Below are positions 26,972-36,684 of a stretch of 64,000 bases of DNA, in pieces. Below the pieces are notes generated by a model. It had not been told where the DNA came from. It worked only from the letters and a program-made list of their open reading frames with translations, and did not search any database. The stretch covers positions 310,001-374,000 of the forward strand of contig NZ_BCNM01000002.1 of assembly GCF_001514495.1 (NCBI RefSeq), in the 5' to 3' direction. A program made the position numbers and the translations under genes. This stretch comes from Paenibacillus pabuli NBRC 13638. GTDB lineage: Bacteria; Bacillota; Bacilli; Paenibacillales; Paenibacillaceae. How positions within the stretch are numbered: the first letter of the stretch is position 1; every line of letters starts with the position of its first letter.

Positions 26972-27502
26972 TCAAATCTTCCCATCAATTCGCAGCCATT
27001 TAGAAGGAGCCTTTTTGGCAAAATGCTTTTCAACAAAATCCAAAATATGATCGATCCCGGGCAATGCCGCATTTTCTTTCGCTTCGTCAAACGTCATCCA
27101 TTGGTAATCACTATGTTCATGATTCAACTGGACAGGCTGGCTTTCATCAACATAGCCTACGAATACAGGAGCGGTATAGGTATAATCCTCCATGGGCGAA
27201 TAATACTGTTCAAATTGGTTGGCAGAGTACAAACGTACCTCCGTGATGCCCGTTTCCTCACGAATTTCCCTTAACGCAGCTTCCCATGCTTTCTCGCCCA
27301 TTTCTATCCCGCCACCAATATAACACCACTCATTATGCAGCATACGGCTCGCCCGCTTGAGCATCAGCACATGGTATTGATCCAGATTCTTTTTCAACAG
27401 AATTACAGCGACACCTTCACAACGGATAGGGATTACTTGTTTAGTTTGATTAACTTGTTTAGTGTCCTTAACACCATCCACCGTCCCACTCCCTCTCTTC
27501 AA
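26972..27502 (-). CDS. NUDIX hydrolase
   Basis: A protein of up to 176 residues with the Nudix box GGIEMGEKAWEAALREIREE. The 27502 TTG overlaps the HxlR gene stop by 4 bp; a GTG at 27481 with GAGAGGGAG upstream is an equally likely start. Substrate unknown. Confidence 0.82.
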   Translation of the reverse strand: MKRGSGTVDGVKDTKQVNQTKQVIPIRCEGVAVILLKKNLDQYHVLMLKRASRMLHNEWCYIGGGIEMGEKAWEAALREIREETGITEVRLYSANQFEQYYSPMEDYTYTAPVFVGYVDESQPVQLNHEHSDYQWMTFDEAKENAALPGIDHILDFVEKHFAKKAPSKWLRIDGKI

Positions 27503-27885
27503 GTTTCGAAGGAATCAAAGTCCTCCAGTACCTTCGACCGATCCCCGTAAACCTTGTCCAGATGCTCTTCCCCCCAATAACAAAGGTGATCCAGAGCGGG
27601 CTTGAGTCCCCATCCGTATTCAGTCAACTCATATTCCACCTTCGGGGGAACCTCGGAGTACACTTTTCGCTGCACAATCTCGTCCTTTTCGAGACCTCTG
27701 AGCTGCGTTGTCAGCATCTTCTGCGTAATGTCAGGGATCAGCCGCCGCAGCTCCGAGGTCCGTTTGCGACCTGTAAACAAATGATAAATAATCAGAGGCT
27801 TCCACTTTCCGCCCATCACTTCCAAGGCTGCCTCTACACCGACCTTATATTTTTTGGGAGCACCCGTTTTTCCATGTTCCGTCAA
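27499..27885 (-). CDS. HxlR-family transcriptional regulator
   Basis: A 128-residue winged-helix regulator: EAALEVMGGKWKPLIIYHL, TSELRRLIPDITQKMLTTQL and YSEVPPKVEYELTEYG are hallmark motifs. TTG start after GGAGGGAT. It is divergent from the NAD(P)H oxidoreductase at 28170, a common HxlR arrangement for quinone, aldehyde or disulfide stress. Confidence 0.9.
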   Translation of the reverse strand: MTEHGKTGAPKKYKVGVEAALEVMGGKWKPLIIYHLFTGRKRTSELRRLIPDITQKMLTTQLRGLEKDEIVQRKVYSEVPPKVEYELTEYGWGLKPALDHLCYWGEEHLDKVYGDRSKVLEDFDSFET

Positions 27886-28169
27886 CGTTCATCCCTCCTT
27901 CATCAAGTTATAGCTAATCTAAAAAACATGATCTTCATGCTTCTTTCCTCTAACTTATTTATACTCTTACTTTCTTTCTTCTCTTTATCCGTTATTTAAG
28001 CCTATTTCGAGGCATCCATTCAGGGTACTTTGATGTTCCTATGGCACTTCATTCTTCCTATAGAACAATAAAGTGCGTACTTCCAGATGTTTTCATACCT
28101 GTTTATAATAGCATCAGCCATTGATTCATGGCTACAAAACAGCAATGCAGAAAGGTAGTGAACGATAAG

Positions 28170-28757
28170 ATGAACGTATTAGTTGTTGTATCCCATCCGA
28201 GAAAAGATTCCCTAACCTTCCAGATAGCTGATCGTTTTGTACAAGGTCTTGCCGAGGCTGGTCATGGTTATGAGATACTGGATTTACATGAGATTGGCTT
28301 CGACCCGATTCTTCGGGAGATGGATGAACCAGACTATACCCAAGAAAAACAGGTATTCTCGCCTGAGGTTGAAACGGAGATGGAACGATTGAAGAAGCAC
28401 GATGCTGTGGCTTTTGTATTTCCTCTCTGGTGGTGGCATCTGCCAGCCATGCTGAAAGGATATGTGGATCGTGTCATGAACAACGGGTTTGCCTACGGCG
28501 CGAACAAACTTCCTCATCAGCAGATATTGTGGATCGCTCTTTCGGGCGTGACGGAAGAACAGATGCAGAAGCGCAACTATGGGCAATCGATCGCCAATCT
28601 GCTCAATGTGGGTATTGCCGATTACTGTGGCGTGTCCCAATCGAGGGTTGAATTTTTATATGAAACATTGGAATCCAAGCCTGAGCATTATGTGGCACTG
28701 CTGAACCATGCACATCACTTGGGACTGAACTATGCCAATGATCCTTCGACGCTGTAA
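28170..28757 (+). CDS. flavodoxin-fold NAD(P)H oxidoreductase
   Basis: A 195-residue protein of the NQO1/KefF type: MNVLVVVSHPRKDSLTF binds the flavin phosphate, and FVFPLWWWHLPAMLKGYVDRV is the family signature. The ATG at 28170 begins the conserved fold; the ATG 14 codons earlier has no RBS. A possible -10 TATAAT is at 28104-28109. Divergent from and probably regulated by the HxlR protein. Confidence 0.88.
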   Translation: MNVLVVVSHPRKDSLTFQIADRFVQGLAEAGHGYEILDLHEIGFDPILREMDEPDYTQEKQVFSPEVETEMERLKKHDAVAFVFPLWWWHLPAMLKGYVDRVMNNGFAYGANKLPHQQILWIALSGVTEEQMQKRNYGQSIANLLNVGIADYCGVSQSRVEFLYETLESKPEHYVALLNHAHHLGLNYANDPSTL

Positions 28758-28910
28758 GGTATGAGAATATGGTATGACTCCTAAACATGAGTTCTGAAGT
28801 TTTGTAATACGTTCGGTGGCTTCAAGCCTTCTTTGTGAAAATAAAATACGTTGACCGTAACGCTATCTTCTCGCGTTTACAGTAAAAAAACAACTACGCT
28901 TGAACACGGC

Positions 28911-28935
28911 AAAAAGGTCGCTCCGAAGAGCGACC
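28911..28935 (-). terminator. terminator of the FusB-like gene
   Basis: GGTCGCTC and GAGCGACC form a perfect 8-bp stem with a CGAA/TTCG tetraloop, followed on the minus strand by five T. Confidence 0.9.
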
Positions 28936-28953
28936 CTGCCTTTGTGCCTTGCA

Positions 28954-29595
28954 TTATTTTACTGTCGAGAGAAGAAACTTCTCCAGCATAGTGGTATCGG
29001 TGATGCTATGGTTACAAGCCGTGTTATCCGTACATACGTACTGGGCAACGGAAGAAATGTTATCCGGCGTATGGTTCTTGGTCTTTACGTTGAAGAATCC
29101 GAGCTCCTGATGGCGATGACAGAACATACAGTATCCCTTCTTGTTCGTCGCCGTAATTCGCCCCTCAATCCCTAGGAACCTGCCTTCATACGGATACACG
29201 ATGAACAAGCGATCGGTAGCAATGTCGGTCCATCTCAGATAAGTTGTACGTGCGTAATCGATGGATTCCAGATCCGGCACTTTGAGCTTCTTTACCTTGG
29301 GAAACAGCTTCTGGATCTGCTTCGCGGATACTTGCGGAAACGGAATTAGATGTGATTCGAGCTGGTTTAGATACGTCTGCAAGTCATGTGCCGTCTCATA
29401 CGTCGATAACTGCTCCAGCAGTTCCTTCTGTTCCAGAGTCAGTTCATTAAAGATGCCCACTGCATTCGTGCCAACTGTATAGCGCACAGTTTCCAGTACT
29501 TTTCGATCCACAACCGAGCGCAGCGTTTTGAGCAGGAAATCAGCTTGTTTTTGGATAAAATTAAATTGGTGATTCTGAATAAATGGTGTTTGCAT
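28954..29595 (-). CDS. FusB/FusC-family EF-G-binding protein
   Basis: A 213-residue two-domain protein. The N-terminal helical part (about 1-100) and the C-terminal zinc-binding part with CMFCHRHQELGFF and later cysteines in YVCTDNTACNH match the FusB family. These proteins bind elongation factor G and release it from the ribosome when it is trapped by fusidic acid. RBS AAGGGG precedes the ATG. The long leader (29596-29740) may attenuate expression. Confidence 0.88.
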   Translation of the reverse strand: MQTPFIQNHQFNFIQKQADFLLKTLRSVVDRKVLETVRYTVGTNAVGIFNELTLEQKELLEQLSTYETAHDLQTYLNQLESHLIPFPQVSAKQIQKLFPKVKKLKVPDLESIDYARTTYLRWTDIATDRLFIVYPYEGRFLGIEGRITATNKKGYCMFCHRHQELGFFNVKTKNHTPDNISSVAQYVCTDNTACNHSITDTTMLEKFLLSTVK

Positions 29596-29740
29596 GGCTT
29601 TCAGCCCCTTATTTTTATTAGGAAAATAAAGTAAGGTGCAAAGCCTCGGGTTGAACCATTATGTTGATGTTGATTCCAGGGCAAACGATCTCATTTTGTC
29701 GCGCCCTACACAAAGTCCGCCCCTATTCAGGCTTTGCGTA
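29596..29740 (-). promoter_or_regulatory. possible attenuator leader of the FusB-like gene
   Basis: The 5' leader contains GCAAAGCCT and AGGCTTTGC (29638-29646 and 29729-29737), a 9-bp perfect inverted pair. Nearer the start codon a CCTTACTTTATT stretch can pair with AATAAAAATAAGG that includes the RBS. Two alternative folds that hide or free the RBS are possible. This is an inference from pairing only. Confidence 0.3.
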
Positions 29741-30024
29741 AGGCTTTCTAGCGAACGAGCAATCCGGCATCATCCATATTGCCACGTCATAACCCCCAAT
29801 GCGATAGATATACCGGAATTATAACAGGATTGGGAGTGTATGGGCAACGGGCTTCGTTCCGATCTCCACTTTTCAGAAATATAGCCTACAAATTATACTT
29901 TATCTTTACATACCTCATATTCAATAATCCCATATCGACTGATGTCTCTAAGTATCCAACGATCTGGTTAAACGTAAAAACATATTTGAGATCGATCCTG
30001 GATGTTTCCAGTTTAACGAAATCG

Positions 30025-30110
30025 CTTAACGTTCCTGTATTAACGACCCAGCGAATGCTGAGTGTGTCTGGTTGCTTCCTAGCTTCCCTGGAAATCATCT
30101 TCCAGACTAA
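30025..30110 (-). repeat. solo, half-preserved cassette-type recombination site
   Basis: CTTAACGTTCCTGTATTAACG followed by the CCCAGCGAATGCTG hairpin matches the left halves of the attC-like sites of the 39-48 kb array. The right half with CGTGAA and GTTAT boxes is missing. It sits 3' of the gene at 30150-30701, the place such a site would have in a cassette. Confidence 0.6.
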
Positions 30111-30149
30111 AACATTACATCCTTCAAAACCTGTTGTTCTGCATAAAAA

Positions 30150-30701
30150 TCATGGCAAGTTATTCTTCGCAGTTATTCGAACCATGTTCTTGCTGTTATT
30201 GGATTCCCAATGAACCTCCTTACCATATGCTTCACTAATTGCTCTTAACGGCAAATAAACTCTTCCATCTACCATTAATACTTTACTCTTTAGTTCAATT
30301 TGCTTGTCGAACTCGGTAAAAGAGCTTTCCCCCACCTTAAAGGTTAACCTTGGCTTTGGATAATCATCTTTGTCGACATATGCAAATATTACACTTTTGG
30401 CTTCGTTATCCCACCATATCCCTTTACCAGGCACATCGAAATCTAGTACATTCGTAATATAGGCTGGCGAAACGAGTATGTGGCCGTCAGAGATGATATA
30501 ATCATTTGCCTCTACTAATTGAAATGTTTCCAAGTTAACTGTAACTTCAATTGATTTCTTGGGAGCTTCAGTACCTGCTTGAGTCTTTAGTTCTTTTTCA
30601 TTAAGTAATATATTGATCTTTTTCGGTGCGCTTGTGGCTGTAAAAGTCATGGATACGCTCAATAACGTCAAAGCAAGGGTAACAACCATAATCTTCTTCA
30701 C
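30150..30701 (-). CDS. secreted copper-amine-oxidase-N-like (stalk) domain protein
   Basis: A 183-residue protein with a signal peptide (about 1-27) and a stalk domain: INILLNEKE, SPAYITNVLDFDVPG and KVLMVDGRVYLPLRAISEAYG are the repeated features of copper-amine-oxidase N-terminal domains, common in Paenibacillus secreted proteins. GTG at 30701 has AGGAGG upstream; a GTG three codons earlier is too close. It is followed by a solo cassette-type site. Confidence 0.8.
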   Translation of the reverse strand: MKKIMVVTLALTLLSVSMTFTATSAPKKINILLNEKELKTQAGTEAPKKSIEVTVNLETFQLVEANDYIISDGHILVSPAYITNVLDFDVPGKGIWWDNEAKSVIFAYVDKDDYPKPRLTFKVGESSFTEFDKQIELKSKVLMVDGRVYLPLRAISEAYGKEVHWESNNSKNMVRITAKNNLP

Positions 30702-30800
30702 TTTGTCCACATCCTCCTATTGGCGAAATACTCATACTCTTAATCAACTCTCATAGTACCATTTTATTCAATTAAAGGTAATATACTCCTATTCCACAAC

Positions 30801-30827
30801 AAAAAAGAAGCCACCTCCCTGGCCTTC
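30801..30827 (-). terminator. terminator of the sugar permease operon
   Basis: On the minus strand GAAGGCCA and TGGCTTC form a stem with one bulge, followed by six T, 60 bp after the permease stop. Confidence 0.65.
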
Positions 30828-30889
30828 CCCAGTTCAGCAACTCCTTTTTCGTAATCCTATTCTTTATTGATACGTAGGGCAGTACATCC

Positions 30890-31762
30890 CTACTCCTTCA
30901 CAGCCCCAACCACGATCCCGGTTACAAAGTACCGTTGCAGGAACGGATACACGAGCAGGATCGGTAGCGCACTGATGAAGATCTGTGAAGCCCGAATCGT
31001 CCGCTGGGAAAGATTGGCGACGAGTTCCGGGTCAAGCTTCGACATGTCGGCCTGCACAATGATGGTCTGCATGAAGGTTGCCAGTGGCAGCTTCTCCGCA
31101 TCCCGCATGTAAATAATCCCGTCAAAATACGCGTTCCAATGACCAACCATCATGAACAGGGAAACTGTTGCAATAACGGGAATGGAGACCGGCAGATAAA
31201 TTTTAATAAACGTCTGCAAGTGTCCTGCACCATCAATAAAGGCGGCTTCTTCCAGATCTTTCGGAACGGTACGGAAGAAATTCAGCAGAAGAATGATGTT
31301 GAACACAGCAACCAGTCCTGGCAGGATCAAGGCCAGCAACGTGTTCATCAGGCCGAGCTTCAGAATCAGGATATATCCCGGAATGAGGCCACCGCTGAAT
31401 AACATCGTGATCACAAAATACCAGAGATAGATGTTCCGTGCACGGAATACGCGCGTCTCCTTGGAGAGTGCATACGCGGCAATCGTATTGACGATTAACG
31501 CAAGTCCTGTACCCAGCACCGTCCGCTGGACGGACACCCACAAGGAAGATAGAAAGTTGGTATTCGCAAACGTCTTCGTGTACGCTTCTAATGTAAAACC
31601 AATCGGCCAGAGTGTAACCAGCCCGGCATTGGCAGGTGCAGATGCGCTAAGCGATACCATGAGCAAATGATATAACGGCAGCAGACAGAGCAGCGAAAGG
31701 ATGGTCAGGAACACATTGTTGAATATGCTGAATATGCGATAAGGCATTGTTTTATGGTACAT
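30890..31762 (-). CDS. ABC sugar transporter permease (LplC-like)
   Basis: A 290-residue permease with six helices and the inner-membrane EAA loop EEAAFIDGAGHLQTFIKIYLP. It ends in the conserved QRYFVTGIVVGAVKE. It is second gene after the LplB-like permease (15-bp gap) and works with the lipoprotein at 36685. The partner ATPase (MsmX type) is normally encoded elsewhere. Confidence 0.92.
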   Translation of the reverse strand: MYHKTMPYRIFSIFNNVFLTILSLLCLLPLYHLLMVSLSASAPANAGLVTLWPIGFTLEAYTKTFANTNFLSSLWVSVQRTVLGTGLALIVNTIAAYALSKETRVFRARNIYLWYFVITMLFSGGLIPGYILILKLGLMNTLLALILPGLVAVFNIILLLNFFRTVPKDLEEAAFIDGAGHLQTFIKIYLPVSIPVIATVSLFMMVGHWNAYFDGIIYMRDAEKLPLATFMQTIIVQADMSKLDPELVANLSQRTIRASQIFISALPILLVYPFLQRYFVTGIVVGAVKE

Positions 31763-31777
31763 CTGTCGTCATCCTTT

Positions 31778-32740
31778 CTAGAAAATTCTGTACCCTGCGA
31801 ATCGGTAAGCCAGTCGATAGGAGATCACAATCAGGATCAGGCTGATCACCGACTTGAACAGATTCACAGCGGTAGCGAAGCTGAACTGCCCACTAAGCAG
31901 ACCTTCTCTATACACAAACGTATCAATAATATCTCCTTGTTGGAAAATCAACGGACTATATAAGTTAAAGATCTGGTCAAAGTTGGCGTTGAGCACATTA
32001 CCCAGTGCCAGAGTGGCAATTACGATGCCAATCGGAATCAGTGCCGGGATGGTAATAAACATTGTTTGTTTCCAGCGTCCCGCCCCATCCACTTCAGCCG
32101 CTTCATACAGCGCCGGATTAATACCGGACAATGCCGCGAGGAAGATGATTGTATTAAATCCAAATTCCTTCCAGACATCACTCGCAATAACCGTGAATCG
32201 GAACCAGCTGCCATCGCCCAGGAAGAAAATCGGCTTAATGCCGAACACCGAGGTCAGGAACTGATTGACGATGCCCGTCTGGGCCAGAATATCGATCAGA
32301 ATGCCTGATAACGTTACCCATGATAGAAAGTGGGGAAGATACACGAGCGTCTGAATCGTTCTTTTCAACGCCATCTTCCGTACCTCATTGAGCAATAAGG
32401 CGAAGACAAACGGAATGATCAAGTTCATGACGATCTTGGAGCAGGCAAAGAACAACGTGTTCCACGTAATTTGCAAGAAGTAATCATTTTCCCACATGTA
32501 TCTGAAATGCTTCAATCCGACCCATTCGGAATCGAAAAAACCCAGTGCAGGTTTATAGTCTTGAAATGCCATCAAAATCCCGGACATCGGAATATACGAA
32601 AAAATAAAGACCATAATGGCCGCTGGCAGCACCATAAAGTGCAGAATCCATGGTTGTTTATAGCGTTTTTTTGTTTTTCTGTTCGGCTTGCTCCCAATGT
32701 CCGCCTGAGGTACCCGGTTAGCTTCCATATTAGCCTCCAT
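31778..32740 (-). CDS. ABC sugar transporter permease (LplB-like)
   Basis: A 320-residue permease with six helices, the EAA loop YEAAEVDGAGRWKQTMFITIP and an ending in AYRFAGYRIF, typical of LplB/YtcP-type proteins. CAGGAG precedes the ATG. Divergent from the YesM-like kinase gene. Confidence 0.92.
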   Translation of the reverse strand: MEANMEANRVPQADIGSKPNRKTKKRYKQPWILHFMVLPAAIMVFIFSYIPMSGILMAFQDYKPALGFFDSEWVGLKHFRYMWENDYFLQITWNTLFFACSKIVMNLIIPFVFALLLNEVRKMALKRTIQTLVYLPHFLSWVTLSGILIDILAQTGIVNQFLTSVFGIKPIFFLGDGSWFRFTVIASDVWKEFGFNTIIFLAALSGINPALYEAAEVDGAGRWKQTMFITIPALIPIGIVIATLALGNVLNANFDQIFNLYSPLIFQQGDIIDTFVYREGLLSGQFSFATAVNLFKSVISLILIVISYRLAYRFAGYRIF

Positions 32741-32909
32741 AGCGCGCTCCTGTTCCCAAAAAAAGTTTTTGTGTGTAATGGGGATCTCTGCTATAAATAG
32801 TATCAGGCATTTCTCAGGTCTGACTATATAACATTGTTAGGCTTGATAGTGTTTTGTTAGGAATATCATCGGAAGAGATTGTTCATACACGTATTTAAAG
32901 GAGACATTT

Positions 32910-34685
32910 ATGAATATATGGAAGCGCTTAATATCATTGGAGAAAACGACAAGATCCCGGTTTAGTCTGTTTGCCAAAATAAACTGTTTAATTGTAGTTC
33001 TGTTCATCCCCATTATTATCATGTATACCTATTCGAACAACGTCACTTATGATGTTGTAAGCAAAGAGCTGCAGGTCTCCAATACGAAGCAGCTCACGTT
33101 TTTGTCCAGTCAGATCGATTCCCGTATTAATCAGATGATGGATTTCAGTATCATTCTTTCAAGAGATCCCAATGTCAGAGCATTTAATGGTTTGAACATA
33201 TGGAATGATCGTTACGACAAGATGCAGACCCGATATGTCATTCAGGAAAAGCTGATGCTTCAAGCCGGGGTTACCGATATATGGCCTACCCGATATGCTG
33301 TGCATTCCCAGCAGAATCAAGACGTCATTGCCAACTACAAGGGACTATCCGGGTATGATGAAGATTACCTGAAAAGAAATATGAGCGGAAAATGGACATA
33401 CGGTGATGGTGCTGAGTCAGAAGAGGAAATGAAATCCTTTTACTGGTTCTTTACGGATTCCTTGGCCCAGCCAGGAATGTTGACGGGAAGTAATCTGGTG
33501 ATTGAAGCCAGCTTCAGTTATGAGAACATTCAGAACATGCTGGATACGTATAAGGAAGGTGGACAAGGTGATCCCTTCTTTTATCACAAAGGAAATTCGC
33601 CCATCCTGAACCGCAGTGCAGACAAGCAGCTGTCCGAAGAACTCATTCGTTATCTGGATGAACACTCGTCAGAGGATACCACCCAGGATGTCGTCCAGCT
33701 GAACGGGAAGAAATATCTGGTGAGCTCGGTGAAGTCCTCCTATCTGGATTGGCATTTGGTTGATGTGGTACCACTCTATCAGATTCTGCAGCCGATCTCG
33801 CTCAGTCGGAACTTGTTCTATCTCTTTATGATTCTGCTGTTTGTAGTGGGCATTTCCGCTTCGATCCTGTTATATCGAAACATTCAATATCCGATCAAAA
33901 AGCTGATCCAGGGCTTACGCCGCGTGCAGCGCGGAGATTATTCGGTACGTCTGCATAGCAAGGATCAGAATGAATTCTCGTTTTTGTTCCATCGATTCAA
34001 TGATATGTCCCATCAGATTCAAGACCTGATCGAGAACGTGTTCCAGGAAAAGATCCGAGCCAAGGAAGCTACACTGAAACAGTTACAGGCGCAGATCAAT
34101 CCTCATTTTCTATATAACTGTCTTGGCTATATCATCAACATGGCCCAGATGAAGGACGAGCAAGCCGTCGTCTCCATGGCGCATAACCTCAGTGCCTACT
34201 ATCGCTATACGACACGAGTGGAACGGGAGACATCTCCCCTGAAGGAAGAGATTAATCTGCTCATCAACTATTTGGATATCCAGAAGCTGCGCAATGGACG
34301 AATTGAATATCACATCGATATCCCTGAAGATATGCTCGCCCAGTCCGTACCGCGATTAATGCTTCAACCCATTGTGGAGAATTCGGTCATTCACGGCGTC
34401 GCGAAGTCATATTCATCCGGTGAAATTCGAATTACTGGCGAGAGCTCGGATGGGTTCTGTAAAATTTACATCGATGACGACGGACCCGGCATGAGCCCGG
34501 ATCAGCTGGAGGCTTTGAATCTTAAAATGCAGCAGCCGCTGCAGGAGGAAATGGGCTGTGGCCTATGGAATACGAATCAGCGGATCATGCACCTGTACGG
34601 CAATCAGTCCTACCTTCTATTCGGCCCCTCCCCTCTCGGCGGATTCCGAACCGAAATGATCTGGGAGATCCCGAAAGAGGAATAA
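32910..34685 (+). CDS. YesM-like sensor histidine kinase
   Basis: A 591-residue kinase: helix at about 22-45, extracytoplasmic sensor to about 300, second helix (about 305-325), HAMP, His_kinase domain with QINPHFLYNCLGYI (phospho-His) and HATPase with PIVENSVIHGV and DDDGPGMSP. AAAGGAGA precedes the ATG. It pairs with the YesN-like regulator at 34969 to control the linked transporter. Confidence 0.92.
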   Translation: MNIWKRLISLEKTTRSRFSLFAKINCLIVVLFIPIIIMYTYSNNVTYDVVSKELQVSNTKQLTFLSSQIDSRINQMMDFSIILSRDPNVRAFNGLNIWNDRYDKMQTRYVIQEKLMLQAGVTDIWPTRYAVHSQQNQDVIANYKGLSGYDEDYLKRNMSGKWTYGDGAESEEEMKSFYWFFTDSLAQPGMLTGSNLVIEASFSYENIQNMLDTYKEGGQGDPFFYHKGNSPILNRSADKQLSEELIRYLDEHSSEDTTQDVVQLNGKKYLVSSVKSSYLDWHLVDVVPLYQILQPISLSRNLFYLFMILLFVVGISASILLYRNIQYPIKKLIQGLRRVQRGDYSVRLHSKDQNEFSFLFHRFNDMSHQIQDLIENVFQEKIRAKEATLKQLQAQINPHFLYNCLGYIINMAQMKDEQAVVSMAHNLSAYYRYTTRVERETSPLKEEINLLINYLDIQKLRNGRIEYHIDIPEDMLAQSVPRLMLQPIVENSVIHGVAKSYSSGEIRITGESSDGFCKIYIDDDGPGMSPDQLEALNLKMQQPLQEEMGCGLWNTNQRIMHLYGNQSYLLFGPSPLGGFRTEMIWEIPKEE

Positions 34686-34770
34686 CGTTACACACTTCGC
34701 CTTTATTACAAATTCAACCTTTATATAAGGTCTTGTTTTAAAATAAAGGGTAAACTTTACGTGAACTACA

Positions 34771-34890
34771 GCGAAGGGTTGAAGGGATTCTGGAGAAGCG
34801 AAGCGCTCGCCTTTATCCCCGAATTTTCCCTTTAAATAAGGGATTCCAAAAAATCTGGGGATAACAGCGATCGAAAGAACCCTTCTCGAA
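34771..34890. repeat. long imperfect palindromic intergenic repeat
   Basis: Outer arms GAAGGGTT and AACCCTTC, middle arms CGCTCGCCTTTATCCCC (34804-34820) and GGGGATAACAGCGATCG (34857-34873) and an inner CCCTT..AAGGG form a cruciform-like structure between the kinase and regulator genes. Similar palindromes are common between Paenibacillus genes as I recall; function unknown. Confidence 0.55.
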
Positions 34891-34968
34891 TCCGTAGCGA
34901 CCTCGTTCACTAGAAGCATCCATTGATTTTAATATTAAGACTTATATACCACCAAGGAGACAAACAAC

Positions 34969-36576
34969 ATGCAAATGATCATCGTAGACGATGAAGCACA
35001 CTGGGTAGATAACCTTTCCATGACCAAGCCTTGGCATACGCTGGGGATCGAACAGGTGCACAAAGCATATTCGGCACACGAAGCACTTCAACTGATCGAT
35101 ACCCACCCTATCGATATTGTGATCTCGGATATTCAGATGCCTGAAATGACAGGTATTGAACTGATCGAACGGATCAGAGTCCGTGACAAAAAAATAAAAT
35201 GTATTCTTTTATCGGGACATTCCGAATTTGATTATGCCAAAAAAGCCATCCAGTTCGAGGCTGTGGACTATCTGCTGAAGCCACCGACAGATGACGAATT
35301 AATGGGTGCCGTTCAGAAGGCCATCGATCAATTAAATAACGAATGGGAACTCGTCAGCTCACTAAAACGAACCCAATTTACCCTTCGGGAGAATTTGCCG
35401 CATCTACGGGGGCGACTGCTCCTTGAAGCTTTGCAGGGACATCGAATTGCCTCCAGCGAATGGGCACGGAAACTTGCCAATTACGATCTGCCCTTCCACG
35501 CCGGGGACTGTGCGTTAATGCTTGTACGTATGGAAGAAGAATTCGGCCAATATGACAATAATGATCAAACCTTGCTCGAATATGCGGTCATCAATATGGC
35601 GGAAGAGATTATGGGTGAGTTTATGGAAGTGTGGGGCGTGAAGGAGGAGCATGGATATCTGGTGTTTCTGCTTCAACTGAAAGAGAACGATACCGACATT
35701 GGAAAAGAAACCATACTGGAGAAGCTTTCCGTACAACTTCAGTCCAAAGTTAAGCAGTTCCTGAAGGGTTCCCTCTCCATTGTCATCACCGAGTGGTTCG
35801 CGTTTCCCGATCAGCTATATGATCGTTTTCGGCAGGCCTCTGCTTATTTCCGGCAAATTGTCGGCGACGAGCGTGAATTCGTTATGCGGGTCAGTGACGT
35901 AGAGAATCCGACAGCGCAAGGTCCGCTGGATGTCCTGTATACCCCACCCACTTTCATCCATCTGTTAGAGAGTGGTCAATGGGATGCGGCAGAAGAAAAA
36001 ATACTAGCCGTCTGTGCGGAGCTGGATGAGAAATGGTCGGAATCGTGGGAGCATTGTATGGAAGCTGGTTTTTTAATTACGGCTTCGTTCACCAATCTCG
36101 CACACCGTAACAGACTGACGTTGACCAACTTAATGGGTGACGATATCGAGTGGCTGCAGAGCGGAGAAGCTTTTACCACCATCAGTAAACTGCGCAAATG
36201 GTCGCTCAGTGTGCTTGGCAAACTCAAGGAAGGCACCTCCAACGAGATAAAGGACATCCGTTCGGAGTACGTCAGGAAGATTCAGGAGTTTACGGATAAA
36301 AACCTGCATTTGGATGTTTCTTTGCGAGTACTGGCCGACCATGTTAATCTTCATCCGACCCATTTGTCCAAGATCTATAAAATTGAAACCGGAGAAGGTA
36401 TCAGTGATTATATCTCGCGCCTGCGCATGGATCGGGCCTGTCACAAGCTCGTAACGACCACCAAAAAAGTATATGAAATCAGCATGGAGATTGGCTATAT
36501 GGACCCAGCTTATTTTATCAAAGTGTTCAAGCGTCAATTCGGCGTCACGCCACAAGAATATCGGGATCAACATTAA
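34969..36576 (+). CDS. YesN-like response regulator with AraC DNA-binding domain
   Basis: A 535-residue regulator. The receiver domain (1-120) has IVDDEAHW, the acceptor in DIVISDIQMPEMTG and LLKPPTDDEL; the C-terminal AraC domain (about 435-535) has LADHVNLHPTHLSKIYKIET and ISMEIGYMDPAYFIKVFKRQ ending in GVTPQEYR. AAGGAGA precedes the ATG. It probably activates the transporter genes. Confidence 0.92.
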   Translation: MQMIIVDDEAHWVDNLSMTKPWHTLGIEQVHKAYSAHEALQLIDTHPIDIVISDIQMPEMTGIELIERIRVRDKKIKCILLSGHSEFDYAKKAIQFEAVDYLLKPPTDDELMGAVQKAIDQLNNEWELVSSLKRTQFTLRENLPHLRGRLLLEALQGHRIASSEWARKLANYDLPFHAGDCALMLVRMEEEFGQYDNNDQTLLEYAVINMAEEIMGEFMEVWGVKEEHGYLVFLLQLKENDTDIGKETILEKLSVQLQSKVKQFLKGSLSIVITEWFAFPDQLYDRFRQASAYFRQIVGDEREFVMRVSDVENPTAQGPLDVLYTPPTFIHLLESGQWDAAEEKILAVCAELDEKWSESWEHCMEAGFLITASFTNLAHRNRLTLTNLMGDDIEWLQSGEAFTTISKLRKWSLSVLGKLKEGTSNEIKDIRSEYVRKIQEFTDKNLHLDVSLRVLADHVNLHPTHLSKIYKIETGEGISDYISRLRMDRACHKLVTTTKKVYEISMEIGYMDPAYFIKVFKRQFGVTPQEYRDQH

Positions 36577-36684
36577 ACAACATAATAGAGTCCTATCGAA
36601 ACTAACAAACTCATATAGATGCCCTCCCGCCCAAATTGGTACAGTTACACTTGTAAAGATCATACATCGTAGGGGGATTGAACA

